Origin: Maniola hyperantus
Taxonomy: Eukaryota > Arthropoda > Insecta > Lepidoptera > Nymphalidae
DNA: 64,000 nucleotides
NCBI RefSeq assembly: GCF_902806685.2
Contig: NC_048541.1
Span: forward strand, 13,836,662-13,900,661
Reading direction: 5' to 3'
Shown here: piece by piece, positions 53,181-63,960 of the stretch
Numbering within the stretch: the stretch's first letter is position 1
How the letters are laid out: each line of letters starts with the position of its first letter
Notes under the pieces: model-generated
The model's database searches: none
Seen by the model: the letters and a program-made list of their open reading frames with translations, nothing else
What the model was told of the DNA's origin: nothing
Made by a program: the position numbers and the translations under genes

Positions 53181-53389
53181 TCTAAATATATAAGAGGAAA
53201 AGATGACTGACTGACTAACTGATCTATCAACGCACAGCTCAAACTACTGGACGGATCGGGCATGCAGATAGCTGTTCTAACGTAGCTCGTCCGCTAAGAA
53301 AGGATTTTTGAAAATTCAACCCCTAAAGGGGTAAAACAGGGTTTGAAATTTGTGTAGTCCACGCGGATGAAGTCGCTAGCATAAGCTAG
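53181..53389 (+). mobile_element. Helitron family B, full copy with small deletion
   Basis: TCTAAATATATAAGAGGAAA, gactgactgactaactgatc, actactggacggatcgggca (gctgaaatttg deleted), cacgcggatgaagtcgc, CTAG then T. Confidence 0.85.
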
Positions 53390-53467
53390 TAATAATTCTC
53401 AGACTTGGGCGCGTTTGGAACCCTCGTAGCTTATTAAATCATATATCATTACAGTTATCATTATCAT

Positions 53468-53755
53468 CTCAAGTCATCGCCAGTCCACTACTGAGCACCG
53501 GCCTCCTCTTAGAATGCTTTAGGCCATAGTCCGCCACGCTACCCAAAGGCAGTTTGAAAGTTCCCACACCTTTGAGAACATAATATGGATACTCTCAGGC
53601 ATGCAAGTTTCCTCACCCTGTTTTCCTTTACCGATAAAGTGATACCTATAAAATGAACACAAACCCGAAAAGTTAGGGGTGTGTGCCCGGGATCGAACTC
53701 TCGACCTCCAAAATCGCCTCTTCGGCGGCGACGTCTTGACCATTAGGTGACTCTG
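53468..53755 (-). mobile_element. SINE family G, full-length, diverged
   Basis: B-box gagttcgatcccgggcac on the minus strand; head interrupted by cgccgccgaagaggcgatt, a GC hairpin (gcctcttcggcggc) in place of the usual anticodon-arm region. Confidence 0.8.
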
Positions 53756-53821
53756 ATATTATGTAGGTGTGTATTTAGGACTAATTACATTTTGGCAATT
53801 GCAAAATTAAAAAAACCTCTT

Positions 53822-53860
53822 AAATCCAGCAGCCGTGACGAAGTCGCGGTCATCAGCTAG
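53822..53860 (+). mobile_element. Helitron 3' end only
   Basis: cagccgtgacgaagtcgcgg tcatcag CTAG then T. Confidence 0.6.
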
Positions 53861-54270
53861 TAAACAATAAATCGTTTCCAAAATGGAGTTTTCGTAAAAA
53901 TTATGACTGTATTCGTAATAGTAATTTTCTAAGCACCTTTTTCCATTAAGCCATTCAATACGATCTAATACCTATTTATTACGGCAGGCAAGGGGTATAT
54001 TTTAGGCACTGGGCTTAATTGGGCTCTGCTAAAGGCCTTTGAAATAATTCATAATAGTCAAGTAATTAAAACAAGCATAATTGCTGGCAGTTTTAAGTCG
54101 GGGTTTTTTCAAAGCACTAAATAACTTTATTAGTGAGGTCTATTACGTATACTTACCGTGGTATTTTTAATATTGTAAGGCTACTAACATAAAGCCTCCA
54201 GTTCACTTTGGCCGACTTAAGTCTTGCATTGTTTTTGGTGCTATTTGCGAACTTTGCATTCAGAACATTA
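53861..54270. other. Single-copy-looking DNA
   Basis: 53930-54120 is balanced in composition (tattacggcaggcaaggggt, ggcttaattgggctctgc). No coding frame. Possible conserved non-coding DNA. Confidence 0.3.
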
Positions 54271-54519
54271 TCTAAATAATATAATAGGAAAAGGTGACTG
54301 ACTGATTGACTGCCTGACTGACTGACTGACTGACTGATCTATCAACGCACACCTCAAACTACTGGACGGATCGGGCTGAAATTTGGCATGCAGATAGCTA
54401 TTATGATGTACCTAGACATCCGCTAAGAAACGATTTTTGAATGTTCAACCCCTAATGGGGTGAAATAGGGGTTTGAAATTTGTGTAGTCCACGCGGACAA
54501 AGTCGAGAGCATAAGCTAG
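54271..54519 (+). mobile_element. Helitron family B, full copy
   Basis: TCTAAATAATATAATAGGAA, gactgactgactgactgatc, gctgaaatttggcatgcaga, cacgcggacaaagtcgag, CTAG then T. Confidence 0.87.
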
Positions 54520-54568
54520 TCAAACATAAATTTTTAGCAGAAGTCGCATTTGCAGTAATTGTACTTGA

Positions 54569-54837
54569 AGCTGGGATAGCTTAGTGGTTGGGACGTCCAC
54601 CTTCTAATCGGAGGTCGGGGGTTCGATCCCGGGCACGCACCTCTAACTTTTCGGAGTTCGCTATGTGCGTTTTAAGTAATTAAATATCACTTGCTTTAAC
54701 GGTGAAGGAAAACATCGTGAGGAAACCTGTATGCCTAAGAATTCTCCATAATGTTCTCAAAGTTGTGTGAAGTCTACAAGTCTGAGAGGAGACGCCGTGC
54801 TCTGTAGTGAGCTGGACATCGGTTGATCATGATGATA
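54569..54837 (+). mobile_element. SINE family G, near full length
   Basis: gctgggatagcttagtggtt (A-box), gggggttcgatcccgggcac (B-box), ctctaacttttcggagttcg, ggtgaaggaaaacatcgtga, (deletion of the cgcacttggcc part), gctctgtagtgagctggaca, gatcatgatgat. Confidence 0.88.
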
Positions 54838-54841
54838 TTTT

Positions 54842-54890
54842 CAAGGTACGGAACCTTCCGAATGGGAGTCCGATACTTACTTGGCCGGTT
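54842..54890 (-). mobile_element. Repeat family D, minimal remnant
   Basis: aaggtacggaaccttccgaa then gtccgatacttacttggccg: the two ends of D joined, with the whole middle missing. Confidence 0.6.
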
Positions 54891-55310
54891 TTTTAAGCAC
54901 TCAAAGAAATAACTAACCAGTTACGCGCCAGGTTAGTGTTTCAGATTATAAAATGTAGGTACCAAATCGTGCTTAGCATTACGCTTGTCGAGTGACGTAT
55001 TTGCAACTGTTATAAGTAACGGTGGGTTATAAATAATTAAGCGTGAATAAGTTTAATGCCTTTTTTCATAACGACTTCTATTTGATAAAATCAGCTTACC
55101 AACAGAATTTTTAGTAGAGTCATTACTTTGAGGTTTGATTTTATGTTAATTTTTATTAGTACCTAACTAGTTCATGTCCAGCAAGCGTTCAAAATTCAAA
55201 TGCCATTTGTATGAACCCTCATGTGCCACCCTACTTTGGTGGTATTAAATATTTCAGAAGCCTTCTGGTAAGTCTCAATAACAACTGTGTACAACTGTAT
55301 ACATTATCTT
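54891..55310. other. No recognised gene or repeat
   Basis: AT-rich DNA. Confidence 0.45.
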
Positions 55311-55537
55311 TCTATACATAATATTCTATGAATCGTTGAATGTGTTGCTAAGCGCAAATCTCGAGAACAGCTGAACCGATTTCGCTAATTCTTTTTTTAT
55401 AATATTCCTTGAAGTACGAGGATGGTTCGAACAGAGAGAAAAATTAAAAAAAAAACTGTCTGAAAAAGTCTAAAAACCACACTTTTCTATATTCCCAATC
55501 GACTGTTAGGCGGTACGAAGTTCGCCGGGTCAGCTAG
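55311..55537 (+). mobile_element. Helitron family C, full copy
   Basis: TCTATACATAATATTCTATG, gctgaaccgatttcgctaat, ccttgaagtacgaggatggt, hairpin ggcggtacgaagttcgcc, gggtcagCTAG then T. Confidence 0.85.
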
Positions 55538-55605
55538 TTTTTTATATAATCTAGGTACCTAATATTAGACTTCCTATGTTTATATTTAATTAAGTGATAT
55601 ATCTA

Positions 55606-55645
55606 ACTAGCTTATTAACACGACTTCGTCCGCGTGGACTGTTTT
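55606..55645 (-). mobile_element. Helitron family B, 3' end only
   Basis: ctagcttattaacacgactt then cgtccgcgtggact. Confidence 0.6.
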
Positions 55646-55719
55646 ACGATTTTTTATTATAATTTTTATCACATTGATAAACATAATTTATTTATGGTCT
55701 CCAATAATATACTCGACTA

Positions 55720-56213
55720 TCATCATGATCAACCCATCACCGGCTCACTACAGAGCACGGGTCTCCTCTCAGAGCGAGAAGGGTTTTGGCCATAGTCTAC
55801 CACGCTGGCCATGTGCGGATTGGCAGACTTCACACACATTTTTTTTTTAAAGAATATTAGCCATGTTAAATGACTAATATTCCCCTTTCCTCTCCAATTA
55901 AGCGTCAGGCTTGTGCTAGGAGTAGGTACGACAATAGTGCAACGGGCGGAGTTTGAACCGTCGACCTTTCGGTTTTCAGTCCACTCCTATACCGGTTGAG
56001 CTATTGGGGCTGAGAACATTTGAGAACATTATGGAGAACTCTCAGGCATGCAGGTTTCCTCACAATGTTTTCCTTCACCGTTAAGGCAAGTGATATTTTA
56101 ATTACCTACTTAAAAACTCACATAACTCTGAAAAGTTAGAGGTGCGTGCCCGGGATCGAACCACCTACCTCCGATTGGAAGGCGGACGTCCTAACCACTA
56201 GGCTACCACAGCA
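55720..56213 (-). mobile_element. SINE family G, full-length, interrupted by SINE H
   Basis: 55720-55837 is the 3' part and 56011-56213 the 5' part with the tRNA head (B-box region cgggatcgaacc). The interruption falls at cttcacacac / ctttgagaacatt of the family sequence. Confidence 0.9.
55839..56010 (-). mobile_element. SINE family H nested in SINE G
   Basis: Minus strand: gccccaatagctcaaccggt, cggttcaaactccgcccgtt, ctactcctagcacaagcctg, ggctaatattcttt and poly(A). The host sequence tgagaacatt is repeated in tandem on the head side (56011-56030), with no matching copy on the tail side. Confidence 0.88.
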
Positions 56214-56492
56214 TACTCGAGTATAAAGCATCCAATCTTTTACTTATATGCGATATTTATTTACATAATAATATCATGTATAATATGGATAGACAAAGAA
56301 AAATTGATACAAAATTACAGACGATGTTGTACAAAGGCGGACTTATCCCAATATGGGATCCCTACCAGCCTTTGAGTCACTGAAAGGACAGATTAATAAT
56401 TTGGCCAAGGGTTATAGTACAGAAAAAGGAAAGATTATGTACCCAGAAAATAAATTATTTTGTAAGTATATTTTGTACCTATCTATGTACAT
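56214..56492. other. No recognised gene or repeat
   Basis: AT-rich DNA. Confidence 0.45.
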
Positions 56493-56758
56493 AAAAACCG
56501 GCCAAGTGCGAGTCAGGCTCGCGCAACGAGGGTTCCGTACTACAGTCGTATTTTTTTGACATTTTGCACGATAATTCATAAAAATAAATAAAATCTCTTG
56601 CACAGGTGAAGCCCTTTCATATGATACCCCACTTGAAATTGAAAATACTACCTAATTATTGGTTCATGACCAAAATTTTTTTTTTGTGTTATGTAACCAC
56701 AAATTCACGGTTTTCAGATTTTCCCCCTAATGTCTGCTATAAGACCTACCTACCTGCT
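56493..56758 (+). mobile_element. Repeat family D, long copy
   Basis: aaaaccggccaagtgcgagt, caacgagggttccgtactac, atatgataccccacttgaaa, attcacggttttcagatttt. Followed at 56850 by another common scrap, ccacctccgctttggaagtc. Confidence 0.82.
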
Positions 56759-57341
56759 ACAAGATGAATCAGTACCAGTATACCTATTAAAAATAATATT
56801 TTGCAAATCGGTAGAGAAACCTCGAAAAAATCGGTGTACCTACATTAAAAAAATGAGAACCACCTCCGCTTTGGAAGTCGGTACAAAAAAAAATACTTAC
56901 AATACGCGGCAAAAAACAATTTACATCGGCCTTTAGAATGACATTTCAGCTATGTAGAGCGTTGTCTCTGTCACTCATACCTATATGACGTTTTGTCGGT
57001 ATTAACGACACAGACAATATTGTGAACTCCAAGTATCAGTGACGTGACTAACCGGAACCGGTATCGGGTCTAACTGGAAATAAGCCGTGACTTGTAAGTT
57101 TGTAAGTTTGCTAACAGCCTTCGAAGTTGTTGCTAACAAACTCTGGCGAATAAAGACTTGAACTTTCACAGCTTTGTTTGTCTATCACTGTCAATAGAAT
57201 CTACTTTATATTTTGTTAGCTTTATTTAGGTTGGCTGAAACCACGTACCTATACGATAACGATGAGTGAATGTTATTTGTACTAGACTATCTCTCTTTTT
57301 CCATCTTCTTCCTCATTACTGAGGGTTGTGACACCTTTTCA
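56759..57341. other. No recognised gene
   Basis: AT-rich DNA with repeat scraps at 56840-56890. No supported frame. Confidence 0.45.
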
Positions 57342-57532
57342 TCCATACTAATATTATAAATGCAAAAGTGTGTCTGTCTGTCTGCTAGCTTTTCACGGCC
57401 CTGCAGTTTAACCGATTTCGATGGGTACAGAGCTAGCTTACATCCCGGGGAAGGACATAGCCTACTTTTTATCCTGGAAAATTAAGGGCCGGATTTTTAA
57501 AAACCGCGTACGAAGTCGCGGGCATCAGCTAG
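57342..57532 (+). mobile_element. Helitron family A, full copy with small deletion
   Basis: TCCATACTAATATTATAAAT, gtgtctgtctgtctgctagc, cttacatcccggggaaggac, accgcgtacgaagtcgcg, gggcatcagCTAG then T. Confidence 0.88.
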
Positions 57533-57639
57533 TCAATAATAAAGTCAACGAAACCGAAAATCTTATATTAAAAATTTAATATAATATAGTACATTAATAA
57601 AAATATTAAAGCGAGATTTAATCCTTTTCTCATCCGCCG

Positions 57640-58990
57640 CTCATAAAAGTCAGACAATAAAACTCCAAGCCGCTTATTACTCAGAGTCCTATCTACAAAA
57701 AGCATTGTTTATAAAAAGCGTCGACGCAGGGTCTGCGGGTCTGCATTGGATGTGGATATGGATTACACTCGCAATGCCGCATAATCTCTCCGCGCGAGGG
57801 CTGACGGAAGGAAAGTGTAGTGCCATTAAGCGTTATTTAGATAGAACGTCATGTGTTTTATGACATCTACGCATCTCCACATCCGCTACGTACGTACTAT
57901 ATCCGTTGAAAAAATGACATATTGTTTAAGATTGTTAATTAAAAGAGTAATATTATTAATTATCTGCATACCAAGGTAATATGCCGAATATTCACATAAT
58001 CTCTCCGCGCGAGGGCTGACGGAAGGAAAGTGTAGTGCCATTACGCGTTATGAAGATAGAACGTCATATGTTTTTTGCCATCTTCACTACATACATATTA
58101 CGTTTTCACTGAGTATTATTTAGAAAATACCACATTGAAAAAATTAAAGGGACTCAATATTTAAAGATACTTAACGGATTATTTTTTATTATTAGTGATC
58201 TGGTTATTATAACGCCGCATAATCTCTACGCAGTAGGGCTGACGGATGAAAAATCAACTGTTACTCAAAGTACTATCTACAAAAAGTATTGTTTATAAAA
58301 AGTGTCGACGCAAGGTCTGTGGGTCTGCATTGGATGTGGATATGGATTACACTCGCAATGCCGCATAATCTCTCCGCGCGAGGGCTGACGGAAGGAACGT
58401 GTAGTGCCATTAAGCGTTATGAAGATAGAACGTCATGTGTTTTATGACATCTACGCATCTCCACATCCACTACGTACGTACTATATACGTTGAAAAAATG
58501 ACATATTGTTTAAGATTGTTAATTAAAAGAGTAATATTATTAATTATCTGCATACCAAGGTAATATGCCGAATATTCACATAATATTAATAGATAGGACT
58601 GACGAAAGAAAAGTGTAGTGCCATTACGTGTTTTGAAAATAGAACGTCATATGTTTTTTGCCATCTCCACTACATACATATTACGTTTTCACTGAGTATT
58701 ATTTAGAAAATATCACATTGAAAAAATTAAGGAGACTTAATATTTAAAGATACTTATCGTTTTTTTTTTATTAATAGTGATCTGGCATACTTATCAAGGT
58801 TATATGACGCCTCATAATCTCTACGCAGTAGGGCTGACAGATGGAAAGTGGATGGAAAATCAATTATTACTCAAAGCATATGGATTATACTCGCAATGCC
58901 GCATAATTTCTCCGCGCGATGGCTGACGGAAGGAAAGAGTAGTGCCATTATGCGTTATGAAGTTAGAACGTCATATTTTTATGACATCTC
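57640..58990. repeat. Higher-order repeat, ~584-bp composite unit, two full and one partial copy
   Basis: ggattacactcgcaatgccg occurs at about 57760 and 58344; a variant ggattatactcgcaatgccg is at 58882. Each composite unit holds two versions of a shorter monomer, both containing ctccgcgcgagggctgacgg, agtgtagtgccatta and agaacgtcat (57778 and 57996 in unit 1). One version has gctacgtacgtacta, the other ttttttgccatct. Non-coding. Confidence 0.88.
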
Positions 58991-59009
58991 AACTTTATAC
59001 GTATTATTC

Positions 59010-59360
59010 ATAGTAATATTATTAAATGCAGAAGTCTATCTATTTGTCTGCCTGCTAGCTTTTCATAGCCATCTGCTCAACCAATTTTGACGAAGTTTTG
59101 TATAGAGATAGCTTGCATCGTGTGGACGGACATTACGGTCCCTTTTTTCATGAAAATCAACGAGTTCCCACGGGATTAAAAATAATCTAAATACAAGTGA
59201 ATGAATTTGCGAGCATCATCTACTTGGTATACACTATAAAGATAGCTTGCATCTCGGAAATGAATGTAGGCTAGTTTTTATCCCGGAAAATCAAAGAGTT
59301 CCCACGGAATTATTAAAAACCTAAACACACGCGGACGAAGCCGCTACTTCTAGATGATTC
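59010..59360 (+). mobile_element. Helitron family A, two 3' halves in tandem
   Basis: First copy 59010-59222 (gcctgctagcttttcatagc, gttcccacgggatt, gcgagcatcatctact). Then gatagcttgcatctcggaaa through cacgcggacgaagccgct and tagatgattctag repeats the second half. Confidence 0.7.
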
Positions 59361-60049
59361 TAGTAAGGATATTATAATTAATTAATTGAACCCTCCAAAT
59401 TATTAAGTACGCTTGATACTAATGTTTACAACTCATTTATAAAATTTGAAAGCTAAACTGAAAATCAGCTTGTCCATTATTCAGTTCTACGATCATTTTT
59501 ATTTTCACTTTCTTTAACGATATTTTTAATAAAATAAAATAAAAATATTTCAGTTCTTAAACTTACTTAACTCTCCGGAAGATAGCAGCAACAAAATGAA
59601 AGCATACAATCAAAATGCTACAAACAAATGCGTGTCCATTTCGACGGAAAAAATAGGTTTAGGCAAACAAATTTTGTCAATAGAGAGAGTGGATAACTAC
59701 CTGATCCCGATCAATTTTAAAAGCGTACGTGTCGTAAGCTTAAAGCTTTACCATATACATTTTGAATCTATCAGTGTCGACAGCAAACGAAACATTTCTA
59801 TTACTTTTTAATTTTAATTACCTCGCTATGTTCATCAGGACTACTTATTACTCTGTGTGTGAGCTGAACAGCTCAAGAACATAAGTAATAAAAATTTACA
59901 TGAGAGAACTTCTTTGTCTTCCTAGACTTGTGTGTCTATGAGATATTTAGGTCTATAATATGAATGTTGGGATGACGACAATGCAGGATATTACCTATTT
60001 ATTACTGGAAAAATTTACTACCATAAAAGTTTATAGAGGAATTCTATTC
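59361..60049. other. No recognised gene
   Basis: AT-rich DNA. A 71-codon plus-strand frame at 59596-59811 has no domain or splice support. Confidence 0.4.
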
Positions 60050-60207
60050 AAGGCATATTTTGTATTATTACGAAAACACAATATCGTCCGAAACTAGACC
60101 ATTCGATAGGCGTCTGTGGACTTGAAAAGGGATTTAGAATCTGGGTCGTAGCTAGACTCTTACGATAATGGTTTTGTGTTTTGATATTCACAGGTTATAT
60201 TGGATTT
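60050..60207. repeat. Segmental-duplication block 2, second copy
   Basis: ttacgaaaacacaatatcgt, ccgaaactagaccattcgat, aggcgtctgtggacttgaaa, gataatggttttgtgtttt. Pairs with 52860-53045. Confidence 0.8.
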
Positions 60208-60422
60208 GAGAGGACAATGTGATCGTAAGCAATATTAGAGAGTATACTTGAGGTAAGAAGCCCATTAAAGTATTATACCCTGTTTACCCACACAGTTTTA
60301 TTGATACCTTATCTAGATTTATATTTTAAATACAAAAGTACTTATGTGGCTGTTATATTGAAATCTTTTCAATGATTTACCGATCTTGAAACAAAGCCGT
60401 TCAAGTGCGAGTCAGACTTGCA

Positions 60423-60758
60423 CATTTTTTTTTTTTTTATTCAGATACAAGTTAGCCCTTGCCTGCAATGTCACTTGATGGTAAGAGATAATGTAGTCTA
60501 AGATGGAAACGGGCTAACCTCGAAGGGTTAAGGCAGTTTTTTATTATACCCACGTCCGTTTGGTATCTACACGGCATCGTTCCGGAACGCTATATAGGCA
60601 CGGCTTTGCCGGTAGGGTGGTAACTAGCCACAGCCGAAGCCTCTCACCAGACCAGACCAGAAATTTAGAAATGATGAAATCCAAACCCCTGCCGGGGATT
60701 AAACCCGGGACCTCCCTCTAATAAGACAACAGTGCTTACCACTGCAACAGAGAGGTCG
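60423..60758 (-). mobile_element. SINE family F, full-length copy
   Basis: About 335 bp; the most complete F copy. Minus strand head gacgacctctctgttgcagt, B-box gggtttaatccccggc, ggatttcatcatttctaaat, tctggtctggtctggtgaga, cggctttgcc/ggtagggtgg segment, ggtatgggggtt-like text, T-rich tail at 60424-60438 on the plus strand. Confidence 0.88.
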
Positions 60759-60764
60759 TCAGAA

Positions 60765-60895
60765 TTACCTACGTATTACGGTTCATGAAATAGTCTGTTG
60801 GTAGACAGACAGACAAAAAGACAGACGAGTGGACAGCGGAGGCTTAGTAATAGGGTCCCGTTTGCACATTCGGATACGGAATCCTGAAAAGAAAA
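60765..60895 (+). mobile_element. Repeat family D, 3' part (gggtccc variant)
   Basis: tattacggttcatgaaatag, gacagacagacaaaaagaca, agggtcccgtttgcacattc, ggatacggaatcctgaaaag. Same variant and same SINE F neighbour as at 44395. Confidence 0.65.
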
Positions 60896-61377
60896 GTGTA
60901 CCAATGAAAGTTCCGAACATAATATAGACCAAAATCTTCACTATAACAAGAAATAAAATCTAGCCCAAATACAATCTTATAACATAACGCAATAAAACCC
61001 TCCGCTTATGACGTAACCCTGCGAATGCCCAGCCAATATTGCGTGTGCAATAAAGTTCCCTAGGGGTCGGCGCTACCCCATCATTTTATTTCTCTAACTA
61101 ATGCGTACACGTTTCCACTTTCCAATATACAAACTCACGGTTATAATTTATATAATATGATTATCATCTCTTATTATGATGGACAGAAAACGTGACAAAA
61201 ATATGTAATAGAATTTTTTTAGCTGGCAATTTTTTATCTTCGATTTTGGGTACAAAATATCGCTATTTAAAAAAAAATCGAGTGTGTTGTGTTATGCATC
61301 ATATTTTTTGTGACAAAATAGGATATATCTAAAATAGGATAAAAGTAACTTTGTATCGCAATCATGATAGTATAGTG
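60896..61377. other. Single-copy-looking DNA
   Basis: 60985-61090 is balanced in composition (ctaggggtcggcgctacccc). No frame. Confidence 0.3.
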
Positions 61378-61450
61378 CATCATCATCATCATGATCATCG
61401 CACCAAATCGTTTTACAGTTAGAAGTGCATGTCCAAGATCGAACCCAACC
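61378..61450 (-). mobile_element. SINE family G scrap
   Basis: catcatcatcatcatgatca end and gtccaagatcgaaccc (B-box remnant) with the whole body missing. Confidence 0.55.
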
Positions 61451-61904
61451 CTCAAATAACAGATCAAAATCTGAATCAGAAGATAAATTAGTTTACTTAG
61501 AACTTTAAATATTATGATGCCTCAGCCACTATCGTCTACAAAGTTTTCATTAGGATATAATATTTCATTGTGATTTTTACCCCCTTTTTTTAATCCTATT
61601 AAAATAACTTTTAAACTTATGGTGAACTCCAGAATAGACTGAAAAAGTAAGCCGCAATCCTTATAAACTTAAGAATAAACCCGCGACTCTGTTAGTCTTG
61701 CTAACGACCTACGAACTTCCCAACTAACTCCGTGAAATCGGGATTTATTCCTCACTTTATTTATCTAACAGATGAAAACTTAATCCGAACGGAAGATTAA
61801 GAATGGAGTTTATTATATTTTATCTAAATATGTAAAAGAAAAAGATGACTGTCTGACTGATTCGATTCTGATTTCTTTTTTTTGTTTTTAGTAATCACTA
61901 CCCC
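61451..61904. other. No recognised gene
   Basis: AT-rich DNA. A Helitron B 5' scrap (atctaaatatgtaaaagaaa) at 61823. Confidence 0.45.
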
Positions 61905-62080
61905 TATTATACTCGTAAATGCGAAAGTGTGTTTATTTGTTGGTTTGTTGGTTTGTCCTTCAACCACGTTCCAACGGAGCAACGGATCAACGTGATTTTT
62001 TGCGTGGGTATAGTTTGAGACCTGGAGAGTGCCATAGGGTCTTTATCTCGAAATCATAGAGATCCCGCGGGATTTTTTAC
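61905..62080 (+). mobile_element. Helitron family A2, 3' end lost
   Basis: gtaaatgcgaaagtgtgttt, ggtttgttggtttgtccttc, gcaacggatcaacgtgattt, gacctggagagtgccatagg, then breaks at gcgggattttttacc. Confidence 0.75.
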
Positions 62081-62187
62081 CACTGCCATGACTGAAGCTT
62101 TCCATAAGATCAAACCAGAGAAAATTTTGAAACTATAAATTACTTATCAAATCCATTACCTCCCACTCAACTAATATGACGGATATC

Positions 62188-62430
62188 TTTTTTTTATTCA
62201 GATACGAGTTAGCCATTGACTGCAATCTCACCTGGTAGTAAGTGATGATGCTGTTTAAGATGGAAGCAGGCTAACCTGGAAGGGGTATGCCAGTTCTTAT
62301 TAAACCCACGCCCCTTTGATTTCTACACGGCATCGTACCGGAATGCTAAATCGCTTGGCAGCGGATAGGGTGGTAACTAGCCACGGCCGTAGCCTCCCAC
62401 CAGACTAGGGTGGTAACTAGCCATGTCACA
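62188..62430 (-). mobile_element. SINE family F, tRNA head missing
   Basis: T-run, gccattgactgcaatctcac, ggctaacctggaaggggtat, ggcatcgtaccggaatgcta, then agggtggtaactagccac appears twice (62366 and 62406) at the truncated end. Confidence 0.8.
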
Positions 62431-62734
62431 AAAAAAAGCATTACATATTATGCTCGAATAATAATTTTCAGGTCAAGTTAATCGTTGACACGTTTTATTG
62501 ATTGACACAGTTACTACCTTATATTTTTACGTGCTTCTGTACTAACATATTATTTCAGTACCTTATCCTCAGCGGAGCAACAACATAAACACGGCACTTC
62601 ACACGGTACTGAATGCGCTTTTGACATGCAATTTCCCGGTATGAGACAGCGAGCGTTAGCGTATAGTAATTAACTGTAAAGGTACCTTCACAATATGACC
62701 TTAGACACTAGACAGCATAGTTCACGACAGTTAT

Positions 62735-62865
62735 GTAACTTATAACAGAATGACGAAGCATATAGACTTCACTGGCACGCGTCAAATGTTAGTTAGTACA
62801 TTAAACGCAAGCAGCCTTAAGGTAGCTCTATTTTCCTTTGATTTCACGTCACCATAGCCTACTAT
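62735..62865. repeat. Dispersed repeat family P, copy 2, inverted
   Basis: tgacgaagcatatagacttc, cgcgtcaaatgttagttagt, ctctattttcctttgatttc, acgtcaccatagcctac; inverse of 49475-49580. Confidence 0.7.
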
Positions 62866-63139
62866 TTGATAGACTGTCGATTCAGGTCGTATGTTTTCTA
62901 TAAAATTCGGGAAAAGTCGTTATGCTCGCTTCGCTGGCGCCTTAATTATTTTATGATAAAACTGTTATTTTTCTTTTTTGTTTTAGAATCTATCACGCAT
63001 TTCACAAACCTATTTCTAATCTTGATTAAAGTCTTGGCCTATATTTGAAGAAAATTATGTATTAAATACCTTAAACCGTGGTCTAACGGTCAAAAAACTC
63101 AGGGTAGATTCCCAGAGACAATCCACGATTGTGTGATAA
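62866..63139. other. No recognised gene or repeat
   Basis: AT-rich DNA; a 60-codon hydrophobic frame (62866-63048) is not supported. Confidence 0.4.
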
Positions 63140-63366
63140 CTAGCTGAAGCTCGCGACTTCGTCCGCATGGTATAAGGTTTTTTAAAAATCCCGTAGGAAC
63201 TTTTTGATTTTCTGGGATAAAAAGTAGCCTATGTCACTCCAGGTCTTTATCTATACCCATGCAAAAAATCACGTCAATTGGTTGCTCCGTTGCGATGTGA
63301 TTGAAAGACAAACCAACAAACCAATAAACCAACAAACAAACACACGTTCGCATTTATAATATGGGT
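63140..63366 (-). mobile_element. Helitron family A2, full copy
   Basis: CTAG, gctcgcgacttcgtccgcat, ttttaaaaatcccgtaggaa, aggtctttatctatacccat, gttgctccgttgcgatgtga, aaccaacaaaccaataaacc, ending atttataatatgggtac. Confidence 0.87.
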
Positions 63367-63722
63367 ACTGATTAATAATTGTAAACTTGGTTCTATTAAT
63401 TTTAAATAGGTATTAATACGTATTGAGTTTATTTTATGACCTAATTGTTCATTTTCAGCAACCTTGCGCAGTTAAATATTTATGTAGTCATATTAATTTA
63501 GGTTTTTAATAAGCTCTAGTCCGTGCTGACCTATATTAAGCTGAAAGAATGGGGTGACTCATTAAGTGATTTAATATGCGTGCCTGGACCCAAGGTAGGG
63601 CAGAATAAACCTACTTGTAAAGAAAATTTACAATTCAAAAATCTGATTTACCAAGCTTTGTATAAAGTGTTTATGTAGATTTCATTTTGGAATTTTAATA
63701 TACGCTAACCCTAGGTGACACA

Positions 63723-63960
63723 TACAGGGTGTAACCAGAACACTGGCAAAAACGAAGACAGGTGAAAGTATTGATGATTACTGATGATGGTGCCACATGA
63801 AAGGCGAAAAAATATATTTAAAAAATCCTATGTTTTGTAAAAGTTCACGATATATTGTTGTTTAAACGAACGTTCGGTAAGTAGGTCACTCGGAGTCATT
63901 GCCACGTCGTAGGTGGGGCGTTGACCCGAGTTTTGCACGCTACACATTGCGGGTTTGAAA
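63723..63960 (+). repeat. Dispersed repeat family E, copy 2
   Basis: tacagggtgtaaccagaaca, caaaaacgaagacaggtgaa, gtcactcggagtcattgcca, ggcgttgacccgagttttgc, acgctacac. Has ~60 bp in the middle that copy 1 lacks. Confidence 0.7.

Noticed and set aside
59596..59811. 71-codon plus-strand frame beginning MKAYNQNATNK
   Set aside because: No recognisable family, no upstream exon or splice signals; not distinguishable from chance.
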